From Tubiluchus corallicola (lineage: Eukaryota > Priapulida > Priapulimorpha > Priapulimorphida > Tubiluchidae), in contig JAQGDQ010002388.1 of NCBI GenBank assembly GCA_030141605.1, positions 64,001 through 128,000 of the forward strand: a DNA stretch of 64,000 nt, in the 5' to 3' direction. The position numbers and the translations under genes were made by a program. Below are positions 35,041-44,523 of this stretch, one piece after another. Every line of letters begins with the position of its first letter. Position 1 is the first letter of the stretch. The notes beneath the pieces are model-generated. The model saw only the letters and a program-made list of their open reading frames with translations, did not search any database and was not told the origin of the DNA.

Positions 35041-35871
35041 TTAAAACCATGATTTTCGATAATTTTCGGGTGCTTGTATTTGTTCTATATCTTCTATTTG
35101 CACTTTATTTTTAAGGAGCGTATAAGCATCCAGATACCAAGAGCTTCCTGGGAAATTATATCCTAATACAGAGGCAACGCGTACGGCTTCATCGTTGAGT
35201 CCGAGGATCAGATATGTTTCCACAAGGCGATAGAGAGCTTCTTCAACATGTAGCGTTGTGGAATAGACATCAACAACGTGCTGAAAGCGATTAATTGCTG
35301 CGAGATATTTCCGGCTTTTTTGGTAGAATCGTCCAATTTCCACTTCTTTCCCTGCTAAATGTTCTAAAGCGAGATCAATTTTCAGTTGTGCGGCTTGTGT
35401 AAATTCAGAATCCGGGAATCGTTTTACAAGCTCTTCGAAAGCTTGATAGGCGTAAATTGTATTGGCTTGATCTCGTTTTGTATCGGAGATTTGGTCATAG
35501 TAGCACAATCCGCGCACATAATAAGCAAAAGGCGTATATTGGCTTGAGGGATGTTCTTTAACAAATCGCTCCAAAAGAACGAGAGCAATATCATATTCCC
35601 CTGACAAATAGTAGGCCCATGCTGATTGAATTTGTGATTCATAGGCTTCATCGGAATAAGGGTATTGGCGATCAACCTCTTCAAAAAGCTTTGCAGCTTT
35701 TTGGTATTCCTGATCCTCCAGAGCCTTGTTGGCTTCGTTCATCAGCTGTTGTATGGGCGTATCATCTTGAGCATCTATTTTTTCCTGAGGTTCAGCACAG
35801 GCCGCTATGAAAACAGCGATAATAAAAAGGGTAAAAAATTGCTGTATTGTTATTTTTTGTTTATCAATCAT
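35041..35871 (-). CDS. bamD: Outer-membrane assembly lipoprotein BamD
   Basis: This 276-residue lipoprotein is the TPR component of the BAM complex that inserts outer-membrane barrels. I choose the ATG at 35871, with AAGGAT upstream, over an in-frame start at 35901. The signal ends in lipobox F-I-A-A-C. TPR repeats follow from about residue 45, including the family's Y-P-Y-S-D-E-A and Y-Y-V-R-G-L-C-Y-Y-D-Q-I segments. It pairs with recN downstream. Confidence 0.94.
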   Translation of the reverse strand: MIDKQKITIQQFFTLFIIAVFIAACAEPQEKIDAQDDTPIQQLMNEANKALEDQEYQKAAKLFEEVDRQYPYSDEAYESQIQSAWAYYLSGEYDIALVLLERFVKEHPSSQYTPFAYYVRGLCYYDQISDTKRDQANTIYAYQAFEELVKRFPDSEFTQAAQLKIDLALEHLAGKEVEIGRFYQKSRKYLAAINRFQHVVDVYSTTLHVEEALYRLVETYLILGLNDEAVRVASVLGYNFPGSSWYLDAYTLLKNKVQIEDIEQIQAPENYRKSWF

Positions 35872-35958
35872 TGAAATATCTATCCTTACCGAAAATATCA
35901 CTAGTTATTCGTTTCTTTTTTTTATAATAAAAAATAAGATAATATCACGGATGATAAA

Positions 35959-37731
35959 TTATTCCATTTTTTCCAGTTGGTCAATAAACCCTTCAATAAT
36001 GGATAACCCTTTTTTCCAAAAGAAACTGTCTGCGGCGCTTAGGCCAAACGGTTTCAGCAGTTCTGTGTGTTTCAGGGTTCCTCCTGCTTCAAGCAGGGCT
36101 ATATATTTATCCTGAAACCCTTTTTCCCCTTGTTGATAGACGTTATACAAAGAGTTGACAAGGCAATCCCCGAAGGCATAGGCATATACGTAAAAAGGCG
36201 TATGGATAAAATGAGGGATGTAGCTCCACCAGATTCTATAATCTTCATCAAAAGTGATAGCGTCTCCCAAACTTTCATATTGCACTTCCATCCAGATATT
36301 GCCGATATCTTCTTCTGAGAGTTCTATTTTCTGGCGTTTTGTATGCAATCGATGTTCGAATTCAAAGAAAGCGATCTGCCGAGCCACTGTATTCAGCATA
36401 TCCTCGACTTTTCCAGCGAGCAACCCTCGTTTTTGTATAATATCTTTTTCTTGAGAGAATATTTTTTGAAAAGTAAGCATTTCTGAAAAGACAGAGGCCG
36501 TTTCTGCGAGTGTCAGGGGTACAGGGGCTAGGAGTGGTCCTTGTTTCGCCGCCAGTTTTTGATGTATTCCATGTCCAAGCTCATGGGCCAGTGTCATGAT
36601 ATCGCGTGTTTTGCCATGCCAGTTCAGCAATATATAAGGGTGAGCGGAAGGGACTGTTCCGTGAGAGAAAGCGCCAGAACATTTTCCCAAGCGGGTTTCC
36701 GCGTCGATCCAATGGTTATCGAAAAACAGCTTTCCAATATCGCTCATGCGGGGATCGAAATTTTCAAAGGCGTCCAACACTGTTGTACTTGCCTCTTGCC
36801 ATGACCATTTTTGTTCTTTTTGAAAAGGCAAGGGAGCGTTGCGATCCCAGTAGGGTATTTTTTCTTTTCCAAGCCATTTTGCTTTGAGCGCGTAATAGCG
36901 ATGGCTAAGTGAGGGCCAATGTTCTTTTACGGTTCCTACTAATGTTTCGATAATTTCGTCTTCGATTTGGTTTGATAGGTTCATGGATGAGACGGGTGTT
37001 TTATAGCCTCTCCATTTATCTTCCATCTGTTTATCCAGTGCGAGTGTATTTGTGATAAAGACGGTAAAATGTTTTTGCTTTTTCAATTCATGGGATAATG
37101 ATTTTGCAGCGGCGTAGCGTAGATTGCCATCTTTACTCATAAGAAAATCCAGCACAGCTGCCAAAGGGAGATCTTTCTGATCCTGGACTTCAAATCGCAT
37201 AAGAGCGAATATTTCGTCAAACAGGCGCACCCATGCGTTTTCAGAAGTCAAGGATTTTTCGTGCAGTGTTTTTTCCACGTTATCAGAAAGCATATGAGGT
37301 TGGTAAAGTCGTATTTTTTCAATCCATGGCTGATAAGTTTTCACCTGTGGATCATCAAGCCATTTTTCTATTGTTTCATTAGGAAGTTTATTGATTTCCA
37401 GTGTATAGAATAATATTTTTGATGAAATACCCGTGACTGTCTCCTGGAGATATTGAAAAAAGCGAGCGATATTTTCATCCGTACCATCGCTAGCGTGCAG
37501 CAGATATCCATAACTCATGATTTTTCCAAGAATATCTTTCATATCTGCGCATAAAAGGATAGATTCTGCGAATTGCCGCGCGGAAAGAGACGATAATTCC
37601 CCTTCGTAACGCTGTGCGAATTCTGTGGCCAGTGTGTCTGCTTTTTCAATATCCTCTTTTATAGCTTCGCTTTCCATACCTGGGTAGAGATCATTTAAAT
37701 TCCAGCAAGGGATATTTTTTTCATGGTCCAT
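35959..37731 (-). CDS. pepF: Oligoendopeptidase F (M3 family metallopeptidase)
   Basis: This 590-residue cytosolic zinc peptidase degrades oligopeptides. The zinc motif H-E-L-G-H lies at about residues 380-384 in T-L-A-H-E-L-G-H-G-I-H, with the third ligand Glu about 28 residues later. The N-terminal region is the PepF-specific domain. The start is placed at 37731 because AAGGA lies 6 bases before that ATG and directly abuts the ATG at 37737. Confidence 0.93.
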   Translation of the reverse strand: MDHEKNIPCWNLNDLYPGMESEAIKEDIEKADTLATEFAQRYEGELSSLSARQFAESILLCADMKDILGKIMSYGYLLHASDGTDENIARFFQYLQETVTGISSKILFYTLEINKLPNETIEKWLDDPQVKTYQPWIEKIRLYQPHMLSDNVEKTLHEKSLTSENAWVRLFDEIFALMRFEVQDQKDLPLAAVLDFLMSKDGNLRYAAAKSLSHELKKQKHFTVFITNTLALDKQMEDKWRGYKTPVSSMNLSNQIEDEIIETLVGTVKEHWPSLSHRYYALKAKWLGKEKIPYWDRNAPLPFQKEQKWSWQEASTTVLDAFENFDPRMSDIGKLFFDNHWIDAETRLGKCSGAFSHGTVPSAHPYILLNWHGKTRDIMTLAHELGHGIHQKLAAKQGPLLAPVPLTLAETASVFSEMLTFQKIFSQEKDIIQKRGLLAGKVEDMLNTVARQIAFFEFEHRLHTKRQKIELSEEDIGNIWMEVQYESLGDAITFDEDYRIWWSYIPHFIHTPFYVYAYAFGDCLVNSLYNVYQQGEKGFQDKYIALLEAGGTLKHTELLKPFGLSAADSFFWKKGLSIIEGFIDQLEKME

Positions 37732-37846
37732 GAACATTCCTTTTTATTTTTTAGTTGAGATAGAAAAAGTGTTTTATTTACAGTTTAAACCAATCGATAT
37801 TGCTTTTATAATGACTTTTAGTGAAGCGGGCTAATAATTTAAAGCG

Positions 37847-39259
37847 TTACACCATTGTGATTCGGACGGTGTTTGTACTTCCTGCTATGCCTAAAGGAAT
37901 GCCTGCTACGATAACGATTTTATCGCCATGGGATGCGAACTGTTCTTTTTCAGCGATTGTTTTTGCCATTGCGACGATTTCAGAAAAAGAGTCAGCCATA
38001 ACAACGGGGACAGCATGTACGCCCCATGCCAGAGCCATTCTGCGTGCTGTTGACTGATTGGGCGTTAAGCCTAAGATCGAAACAGCGGGTCGTTCACGAC
38101 TTGCGCGCAAGGTTGTTTTTCCTGTTGTTGTGAAAGTTACCAGAGCGGATGCCATGACTGTTTCTGACATATTACGTGCGGCGCGACTGATTGCGTCTTC
38201 AATCGTGGCTTCAGGGAAATGTTTTGTCGCGTGAAGGACTTTTAAATAGTAGGGATCGCTTTCAACCTGAGTAATCACTCTATCCATGATGGCGACAGCC
38301 TCCACGGGATATTTTCCGACGGCGGATTCTCCGGAAAGCATCACGGCGTCTGCTCCGTCGTAGACAGCGGTTGCGACGTCAGAGGCTTCTGCTCGTGTCG
38401 GAGTAGGCGCGTTGATCATGGAATCCAGCATTTGTGTTGCGATAACGACAGGTTTTCCTGCAAGGCGGCATGCCCGGACGATTTGTTTTTGAATCGCGGG
38501 AACTTTTTCAGGAGGGACTTCCACGCCCAGATCGCCACGAGCAACCATAATGGCATCTGCCAGTTCGACGATGTCTTCAAGGCATTCAAGAGCGGCTGGT
38601 TTTTCAAGTTTAGCGATGATTCCGGCTCGCCCTTCTATGAGATTTATGGCTTCTTTGATATCAGCGCTTCTTTGCACAAAGGAGAGAGCAACCCAATCAA
38701 CACCGAGATCGAGGGCAAAGCTGAGATCTCTTCTATCTTTTTCTGTCAGGGCGGATATATCTAAGATAGCGTCAGGAACATTAACCCCTTTATGATCTGA
38801 GATTTTTCCACCTATAATGATTTTTGTCACAGCATAGTCTTTTTCGGCTTCTACAACTTCAAGTAATATTTTTCCGTCATCAATCAGCAATTTTGTACCG
38901 ACTTCAATAGCTTCAAAAATCTGAGGATGAGGAAGCTGGACACGCTGTGAATTTCCTGGTGTATCATCAAGATCCATACGAAATAATTGCCCATATTCCA
39001 GTAAGACGGATCCATTTTCAAAATTTCCGACACGCAGCTTAGGGCCTTGTAGATCAGCTAGAATTCCGATAGGGCGGTTATATTCCCGCTCGACTTCTCT
39101 GATCAATTGGACACGATTTTCTTGCTCCTTGTGTTGTGCGTGGCTGAAATTAAGGCGGAAAACATCAACACCTGCGTCAAAGAGCGCCTTTAATGATTCT
39201 TTGTTATTTGTTGCGGGTCCAACTGTTGCGATAATTTTTACTTTTCTATTTCTATACAT
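37847..39259 (-). CDS. pyk: Pyruvate kinase
   Basis: This 470-residue glycolytic enzyme converts phosphoenolpyruvate and ADP to pyruvate and ATP. It opens with the R-K-V-K-I-I-A-T-V-G-P-A-T segment. The active-site M-V-A-R-G-D-L-G-V-E region (about 240-250), preceded by I-I-A-K-L-E-K-P, is intact, as is the M-L-S-G-E-S-A loop near 315. The C-terminal allosteric domain is present. AAGGTAGAAAT precedes the ATG. Confidence 0.97.
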   Translation of the reverse strand: MYRNRKVKIIATVGPATNNKESLKALFDAGVDVFRLNFSHAQHKEQENRVQLIREVEREYNRPIGILADLQGPKLRVGNFENGSVLLEYGQLFRMDLDDTPGNSQRVQLPHPQIFEAIEVGTKLLIDDGKILLEVVEAEKDYAVTKIIIGGKISDHKGVNVPDAILDISALTEKDRRDLSFALDLGVDWVALSFVQRSADIKEAINLIEGRAGIIAKLEKPAALECLEDIVELADAIMVARGDLGVEVPPEKVPAIQKQIVRACRLAGKPVVIATQMLDSMINAPTPTRAEASDVATAVYDGADAVMLSGESAVGKYPVEAVAIMDRVITQVESDPYYLKVLHATKHFPEATIEDAISRAARNMSETVMASALVTFTTTGKTTLRASRERPAVSILGLTPNQSTARRMALAWGVHAVPVVMADSFSEIVAMAKTIAEKEQFASHGDKIVIVAGIPLGIAGSTNTVRITMV

Positions 39260-39420
39260 ATTTCTACCTTACACCAAGCTTGTTTTCTTCTTAATAATTC
39301 ATGATATTTCTTTATTTAAACAGTATTCTCGTTTTACAATAGAAACACAAGTAAAACTTATTTACCATGAGGTATATTTTTAATAACATAATAACTGTAG
39401 AACAGAGTTAGGAATTATAA

Positions 39421-39984
39421 ATGTTAAAATATTTTTTTCAATTTATTGTCGTATCGTCTATTTGTTTTGCGCCCTTGTCTTCAGGATATGCTCAAAACAA
39501 GAATATAGATAAAGATGACATATTATTTCTTGATTTAGCAACAGGACGTGTAACAATACAGATGCTTCCTGATATTGCTCCTATTACTGTCGCGCGTATA
39601 AAAAGCCTTGCCAATCAAGGGTTTTATGATGGTATTGTTTTTCATCGTGTCATTGATAATTTTATGGCTCAGGGAGGAGATCCAACAGGCACAGGTCGTG
39701 GTGGTTCAGGGCAATCGATTCCAGATGAATTTTCTCAGGCTCCTTTTCAACGAGGGACTGTTGCCATGGCAAATTCGGGAGCTCCTAACAGCCAGGATTC
39801 ACAATTTTTTATCTGTTTTCAACCAGCGCCTTGGTTAACAGGAAAATATACAATATGGGGAAAGGTCATTGATGGCATGGAGCATATTGACACGATAAAA
39901 AAAGGATCGAGCCAACGCAATGGTATGGTTTCCAATCCCGACAAGATTGTTCGTATGCGGACGGCCACTGCAAACGAGTCGTAA
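39421..39984 (+). CDS. Periplasmic cyclophilin-type peptidyl-prolyl isomerase
   Basis: This 187-residue protein has a signal peptide (about 1-24, ending G-Y-A-Q) and a compact bacterial cyclophilin domain. Active-site residues are visible: F-H-R-V-I (Arg near 77), F-M-A-Q-G-G-D-P, and the S-Q-F-F-I-C-F-Q segment. It should assist proline isomerisation during folding in the periplasm, like PpiA. AGGA precedes the ATG, and a terminator hairpin follows the gene. Confidence 0.93.
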   Translation: MLKYFFQFIVVSSICFAPLSSGYAQNKNIDKDDILFLDLATGRVTIQMLPDIAPITVARIKSLANQGFYDGIVFHRVIDNFMAQGGDPTGTGRGGSGQSIPDEFSQAPFQRGTVAMANSGAPNSQDSQFFICFQPAPWLTGKYTIWGKVIDGMEHIDTIKKGSSQRNGMVSNPDKIVRMRTATANES

Positions 39985-40004
39985 TGTTTACTAGATGCTT
40001 GATT

Positions 40005-40054
40005 GCCTCCCTGAATAAAAAAGAGGCTATGTGTTTTTTTACAGGGAGGCTTTT
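40005..40054. terminator. Terminator with two competing stems, between convergent genes
   Basis: A 9-bp perfect stem GCCTCCCTG (40005-40013) / CAGGGAGGC (40042-40050) is followed by TTTT. Alternatively GCCTC (40005-40009) can pair with GAGGC (40023-40027), followed by a seven-T run. Either form would stop transcripts of the cyclophilin gene. The long stem may also act on the opposite strand. Confidence 0.75.
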
Positions 40055-40064
40055 GAGATATTGT

Positions 40065-42014
40065 TTAGATCGGCATACCGTTAATTGTGAGGGTATCGCC
40101 TTCTAGCATAATACGATAATAGTAGAAGCTTTCGCCATTTTCCGTTTGTAGTTCGCCGATTCCTTTAACCACTTCTAAAAAAAGTACAATATCGAGCATA
40201 TTAGAAGAAATTTCTCTTATTGATTCATCCAGCCCATAAAGTTTTATATTTATTTCTGCGACAGTTTTTTCCTCGACACTATTCGTATCAGAGTCTGTGC
40301 CCAAGAAAGGGACCCTTTTTACACTAGCTTCATACTCTCCTGAGAAAAGCGGTGTTTTCCAGTTTCCTTTAAATTGATAATCATCAATTACGTTATAAAG
40401 TGTATTTCCTTCTTCGTCCTGCATAAAGAGGACTTGCGATTCATTTTTTCCGTCAAACGGGAAGATAATTTCAAGAATCCTTTCAAATACGGATAGATCG
40501 CTTTTTTCTTTTCCTTTTATGAGAAAGTTTTTTATATTTAAAAGCCAGTTAATAGCATTTTTTTGGAAGTTGACCTGATAGGAAAATGCCTCTGTACTGA
40601 AGTCATAGTCATTTCCTTCACCGAGTAAAATAGCCGCTATAGAAAGCTGGAAGCTATCCCATGAAAAGATACTTTCAGTGCCTTCCTGAAAAATATTTTC
40701 TACATCCCCTTCTATGAAGGATCTCAGATCGAAGCTTGTGATATCCTGAAAAGTTCTTATTCCTGCTTCAGGTAAAGAAATATCCCAATTAAAAGACGCT
40801 ATTTCCGCTTTGAGATCATCATTTTTAAATAAAATGTTGTTTATATGCCACTGAGAGATCCATTTTTCATTTTCAATATTCTCAAAATCGAAGGCTATTT
40901 TATTGAACTTCAATTCTACATTGTCCTGCATTTCTCCAAAGTCATAAAAAGCAACAGAGACTTCATCGATGGTATTTTTTATTTTTACGATTGCTTTTTC
41001 CTGCTCTTGAACACTGTTGAGCTGCTCTTTTTTCTGGACATTTTCTTGGTTTTTCCAGTTGGTTATACTAACGACTTTTTTATCTCCTACTGCGGATATA
41101 TTGCCGATTGAAAAAAACATTAGCTGTTCTACTTCACTCATCAGCATGCTCAGCTCCGACAGATTGACTTTAACCTCTTTTTCCTGTGAATCTTTAAAAG
41201 AGGTTTGTATTGCATCAACAGAGCTTCTGGCTTCTAAAATGCGTTCTTCCGAAAGGCTATAGAGTGCTTCTCCATAGAGATAATTTACAAAGATGTTGAA
41301 AGGCTCCTGCAATTTGCCATTGCCATCTATAGGGATCAGCTGGATTTGGTATTCTTCATCGATTTGGCCAATAAATTTATAGTGGTCATCGCTTACTTTT
41401 TCAACAAAAGAAGTCACATCATTAAAGGAGAGAAGGTATTGTTTTGTGAACCCCTGGACATGGATCAATGTTCTGGGATATTCAACTCTAAAGAGGTTTT
41501 GTTTGTCGGGATTTTGTGAAACAAGGATTCCTAATTTTCTATCGGCTGGAATGTGGCATGCGAACATATTGGATAATTTTAATGTTTCTGTTAAGTGCAG
41601 CCAATTTTTCATGGCTTTCTTTAAAAATTTTTCTCCAAAACCAGCATCTTTCTCTTCTTCCGTGGACGGTGATACAAATTCTTCTGCTGTCATCATTAAG
41701 TTTACATCCGACCATAACGAGCGCGTGGGCAGTGATACAAATTCTTCTGCTGCTGCCATCCATTCTTTTGTGCTCTTTTCTAAGAGATTTGCGATAAAAA
41801 CTGCGTTTGGATCCTCTGCATCAAGAGCCACATAATTTAACTGAAATCCTTTAACTCCTCGTTCACAAAACTGTTCATAGTTATCAGACAAAGCATCTGC
41901 GGTAACACCATAGTTAAACAACAACAGGCTTATACAAATGGCCAAAAATTTTATCACTCTACAGTGAGAATGACCCATTTTTCTAGGTAGAGTTTTCTCC
42001 TCACTAGTACGCAT
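40065..42014 (-). CDS. Large exported protein of unknown function
   Basis: I do not recognise this 649-residue protein. It starts at an ATG with AAGGAG 9 bases upstream. Basic residues, then a hydrophobic core at about 20-38 ending near T-A-D-A, make a signal peptide with a long n-region. The rest is soluble, acidic, rich in Glu, Asn, Phe and Ile, without membrane segments or Cys clusters, and alternates in a way that suggests beta structure. Residues about 90-120 hold two copies of A-E-E-F-V-S, 21 residues apart. It is monocistronic and convergent with the cyclophilin gene. A DUF945-like periplasmic protein is one guess, without firm support. Confidence 0.75.
   Translation of the reverse strand: MRTSEEKTLPRKMGHSHCRVIKFLAICISLLLFNYGVTADALSDNYEQFCERGVKGFQLNYVALDAEDPNAVFIANLLEKSTKEWMAAAEEFVSLPTRSLWSDVNLMMTAEEFVSPSTEEEKDAGFGEKFLKKAMKNWLHLTETLKLSNMFACHIPADRKLGILVSQNPDKQNLFRVEYPRTLIHVQGFTKQYLLSFNDVTSFVEKVSDDHYKFIGQIDEEYQIQLIPIDGNGKLQEPFNIFVNYLYGEALYSLSEERILEARSSVDAIQTSFKDSQEKEVKVNLSELSMLMSEVEQLMFFSIGNISAVGDKKVVSITNWKNQENVQKKEQLNSVQEQEKAIVKIKNTIDEVSVAFYDFGEMQDNVELKFNKIAFDFENIENEKWISQWHINNILFKNDDLKAEIASFNWDISLPEAGIRTFQDITSFDLRSFIEGDVENIFQEGTESIFSWDSFQLSIAAILLGEGNDYDFSTEAFSYQVNFQKNAINWLLNIKNFLIKGKEKSDLSVFERILEIIFPFDGKNESQVLFMQDEEGNTLYNVIDDYQFKGNWKTPLFSGEYEASVKRVPFLGTDSDTNSVEEKTVAEINIKLYGLDESIREISSNMLDIVLFLEVVKGIGELQTENGESFYYYRIMLEGDTLTINGMPI
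41670..41752. repeat. Intragenic 20-bp direct repeat, 63-bp period
   Basis: A 20-base sequence starting TGATACAAATTC occurs at 41670-41689 and again, identical, at 41733-41752. The 63-base period equals 21 codons and keeps the frame of the unknown exported protein. The bases between the copies have diverged, so this looks like an older in-frame duplication or a conserved repeat motif. Confidence 0.85.
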
Positions 42015-42271
42015 GCTACTTCACTCCTTAAACTATGTTTGAATCATATCGTTTAAATCAACAATCAGATTTTATTATTTTTCAATAAAATTAATTTACC
42101 ATTAAATACTTTATGTTACACATTTTATGTGCGTATCTGTAGCTTATCCTATTTTTCGTAGAAAGTAAATTTCATCGTATTTTCAAAATAGTAACAATAT
42201 ATTATCTTTTCTCAGATAAATTTTTCATAAAAAATAAACAGATATAATTTTAGGGTGTAAATCATTTTGTC

Positions 42272-43006
42272 ATGAGAATGAAAACAAAGCTGCAAAAAAA
42301 ATATTTTCTAATTGTCTTTTTTACCATTTGTTTTTTACTTATATGGTATTTTCGCCTTGACATGTGGTTTTCTTTTGAGGGGTTGGCATCATACCATGAT
42401 AGGCTTATTCTCTGGCGGGAGCAGAATTTTTTTATTGTGCTTTTATCCTTCATGTTGATTTATATTTTTGCTGTATTTTTTTCTATTCCCGGTGCGGTTT
42501 GGCTAACGATTATCGGGGGGTTTTTATTTGGTCCGATTATTGGGACATTAGTTGTTATTATGTCCGCAACTATTGGCGCGACGTTTATTTTTATGGCGGC
42601 GCGATGGTTTTTAGCGGACTGGTGCCGTCAAAAGGCAGGAGCTTTTCTAGGAAAAATCGATCATGAGCTTATGAGGGGCGGTTTTAATTATCTTCTTTTT
42701 CTGCGTTTGATTCCTCTTTTTCCTTTTTGGCTTATTAACATTGCTGCCGCGCTTATAGGCATGAGGCTGAGAATTTATGTCACCGCGACATTTTTAGGGA
42801 TTATACCGGGGACTTTTGTTTATACGCTTGTGGGCAACGGAATAAGCGCTTTAGTTCGCCAAGGGGAAGCGCCTGATTTATCCATTATAACGCAGCCGGA
42901 GATTATTTTTCCTTTAGTAGGGCTAGGGTTTTTGGCGCTTCTTCCTATTTTTTTTCAAAAACGCGAAACCTCTTCCTCACAAGAGCGCAACGATGATTTT
43001 TCTTAG
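42272..43006 (+). CDS. VTT-domain (TVP38/TMEM64, DedA-like) membrane protein
   Basis: This 244-residue inner-membrane protein has about five to six hydrophobic segments. The VTT core is visible: F-S-I-P-G-A-V-W-L-T-I-I-G-G-F-L-F-G near residues 70-87, the re-entrant-loop motif, and F-L-R-L-I-P-L-F-P-F-W near 145. DedA-superfamily members move lipids across membranes in some bacteria, but this branch has no agreed role. It is followed 29 bases later by a flavin disulfide oxidoreductase, a neighbour pairing seen for TVP38 genes in other bacteria. Confidence 0.88.
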   Translation: MRMKTKLQKKYFLIVFFTICFLLIWYFRLDMWFSFEGLASYHDRLILWREQNFFIVLLSFMLIYIFAVFFSIPGAVWLTIIGGFLFGPIIGTLVVIMSATIGATFIFMAARWFLADWCRQKAGAFLGKIDHELMRGGFNYLLFLRLIPLFPFWLINIAAALIGMRLRIYVTATFLGIIPGTFVYTLVGNGISALVRQGEAPDLSIITQPEIIFPLVGLGFLALLPIFFQKRETSSSQERNDDFS

Positions 43007-43035
43007 AATGTAATTTGGAGTATAGAGTAGAGCTT

Positions 43036-44505
43036 ATGGTAGAAAAAATTTGCACGGATATTTGCATCATTGGAGCTGGATCTGGTGGACTAACACTAGC
43101 GGCTGGCGCCTCTCAGATGGGCGCCGAGGTTATTCTTATTGAAAAGCATAAGATGGGGGGAGATTGTTTAAATTACGGATGTGTCCCGTCAAAATCCTTA
43201 TTGGCGGCTGCTCGTGTGGCCTCTTCTCAGAGAAATTCTATTCCTTTTGGAATTCAGCCCTCTTCTTTTTCCATTGATGATTTTATGTTGTACGCTCATA
43301 TTCAAAGGAGTGTTAACGTTATTTCGCCCAATGATTCTCAAGAGCGTTTTGAAGGATTAGGGGTTCGTGTTATTCGTGGCTCTGCCTCTTTTTTGAATCC
43401 GAGGACTCTTTCTGTTAACGGGCTAGAAATCCAAGCGAAATACACTATCATAGCGACAGGATCCCATCCTTTTATTCCTTCTATCAAGGGCCTAGAAACT
43501 GTTGATTTTCTGACTAACGAGACTCTTTTTTATCGCTCAGCACTTCCTAAGCGTCTGATTGTTATTGGAGGAGGTCCGGTTGGTGTTGAGATGGCACAGG
43601 CGCATGCTCGTCTTGGTAGTTTTGTTGCTCTTTTAACAAGGGGCTCGATCCTGCCGCGCGATGATCCGGAGCTTGTTGATTTTGTTCGAAAGCGTTTGAT
43701 AAAGGATGGTGTTCGTCTTTTTGAAAACAGTATTATTTCATCTGTTTCCTCTTCTTTAGATCCTTCATCTTCTGGTTCTTCTGTAATGGTTACCTATCGC
43801 TCTGGTGTGTGTGATGAGGGATTAGAAAAGACTTTATCAGGCTCTCATCTTCTTGTCGCCGCTGGTCGCAGAGCGAGCGTTGACAGTTTAAATCTTGATG
43901 CTGCGGGTGTTTTGTACAATGAGCGGGGAATTATTGTAAATTCCCGTCTTCAGACAAGCCAGAGAGGGGTTTATGCGATTGGTGATGTTACTGGCGGCTT
44001 ACAATTTACGCATTTGGCGTCTTTTCAAGCTGGAGTTGTTTTACGTAATATTCTCTTTCGTCTTCCTGCGAAAGCGAACAAAGTAAAAGTACCTCGTGTG
44101 ACTTACACGCATCCCGAGCTAAGCCATGTTGGCTTAACGGAAGAAGAGGCTCGTCAGAAAGGGCATCGTTTTAGGGTTCTTCGCTGTTCTTACGATGAGA
44201 ATGATCGTGCCTGGACAGAAAAGTCAGAAGATGGCCTTATTAAAGTGATTGTTACGCCTGATGGGAAAATTTTGGGTGTTTCTATTGTTGGCAAGGGTGC
44301 GGGCGATCTTCTTCAGCCTTGGATTCTTGCTTTTAGCAATGGTTTAAAAATCAATGCGATGGCTTCTATGCTTGTTCCTTATCCGACATTAGGTGAAATC
44401 AACAAGCGTGTCGCCTCTTCTTTTTATATATCAAAACTTTTTAGTAAGAGGGTACGAAAAATAGTCCGTTTTTTACTTCGTTTTCCATGTATAATGCTTT
44501 TGTAG
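43036..44505 (+). CDS. FAD-dependent pyridine nucleotide-disulfide oxidoreductase (mercuric reductase/Lpd-like)
   Basis: From the ATG at 43036 this is 489 residues; the frame opens at a TTG seven codons earlier. The FAD site I-G-A-G-S-G-G near residue 12 and the redox-active pair in G-G-D-C-L-N-Y-G-C-V-P-S-K mark the class I disulfide reductase family. The NAD(P) site G-G-G-P-V-G-V-E lies near 175, and the second FAD motif A-I-G-D-V-T-G near 310. The usual C-terminal dimer domain is present but the catalytic H-x-x-x-x-E of lipoamide dehydrogenase is not obvious, and no HMA domain is present. The tail is basic and hydrophobic, possibly membrane-associated. The substrate is unknown. Confidence 0.85.
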   Translation: MVEKICTDICIIGAGSGGLTLAAGASQMGAEVILIEKHKMGGDCLNYGCVPSKSLLAAARVASSQRNSIPFGIQPSSFSIDDFMLYAHIQRSVNVISPNDSQERFEGLGVRVIRGSASFLNPRTLSVNGLEIQAKYTIIATGSHPFIPSIKGLETVDFLTNETLFYRSALPKRLIVIGGGPVGVEMAQAHARLGSFVALLTRGSILPRDDPELVDFVRKRLIKDGVRLFENSIISSVSSSLDPSSSGSSVMVTYRSGVCDEGLEKTLSGSHLLVAAGRRASVDSLNLDAAGVLYNERGIIVNSRLQTSQRGVYAIGDVTGGLQFTHLASFQAGVVLRNILFRLPAKANKVKVPRVTYTHPELSHVGLTEEEARQKGHRFRVLRCSYDENDRAWTEKSEDGLIKVIVTPDGKILGVSIVGKGAGDLLQPWILAFSNGLKINAMASMLVPYPTLGEINKRVASSFYISKLFSKRVRKIVRFLLRFPCIMLL

Positions 44506-44523
44506 CAGATGATATTTTGATAA

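Noticed and set aside
41446-41835. 129-codon frame antisense to the unknown exported protein
   Set aside because: The minus-strand frame has AAGGAG, a signal peptide and 649 codons; this one has none of these.
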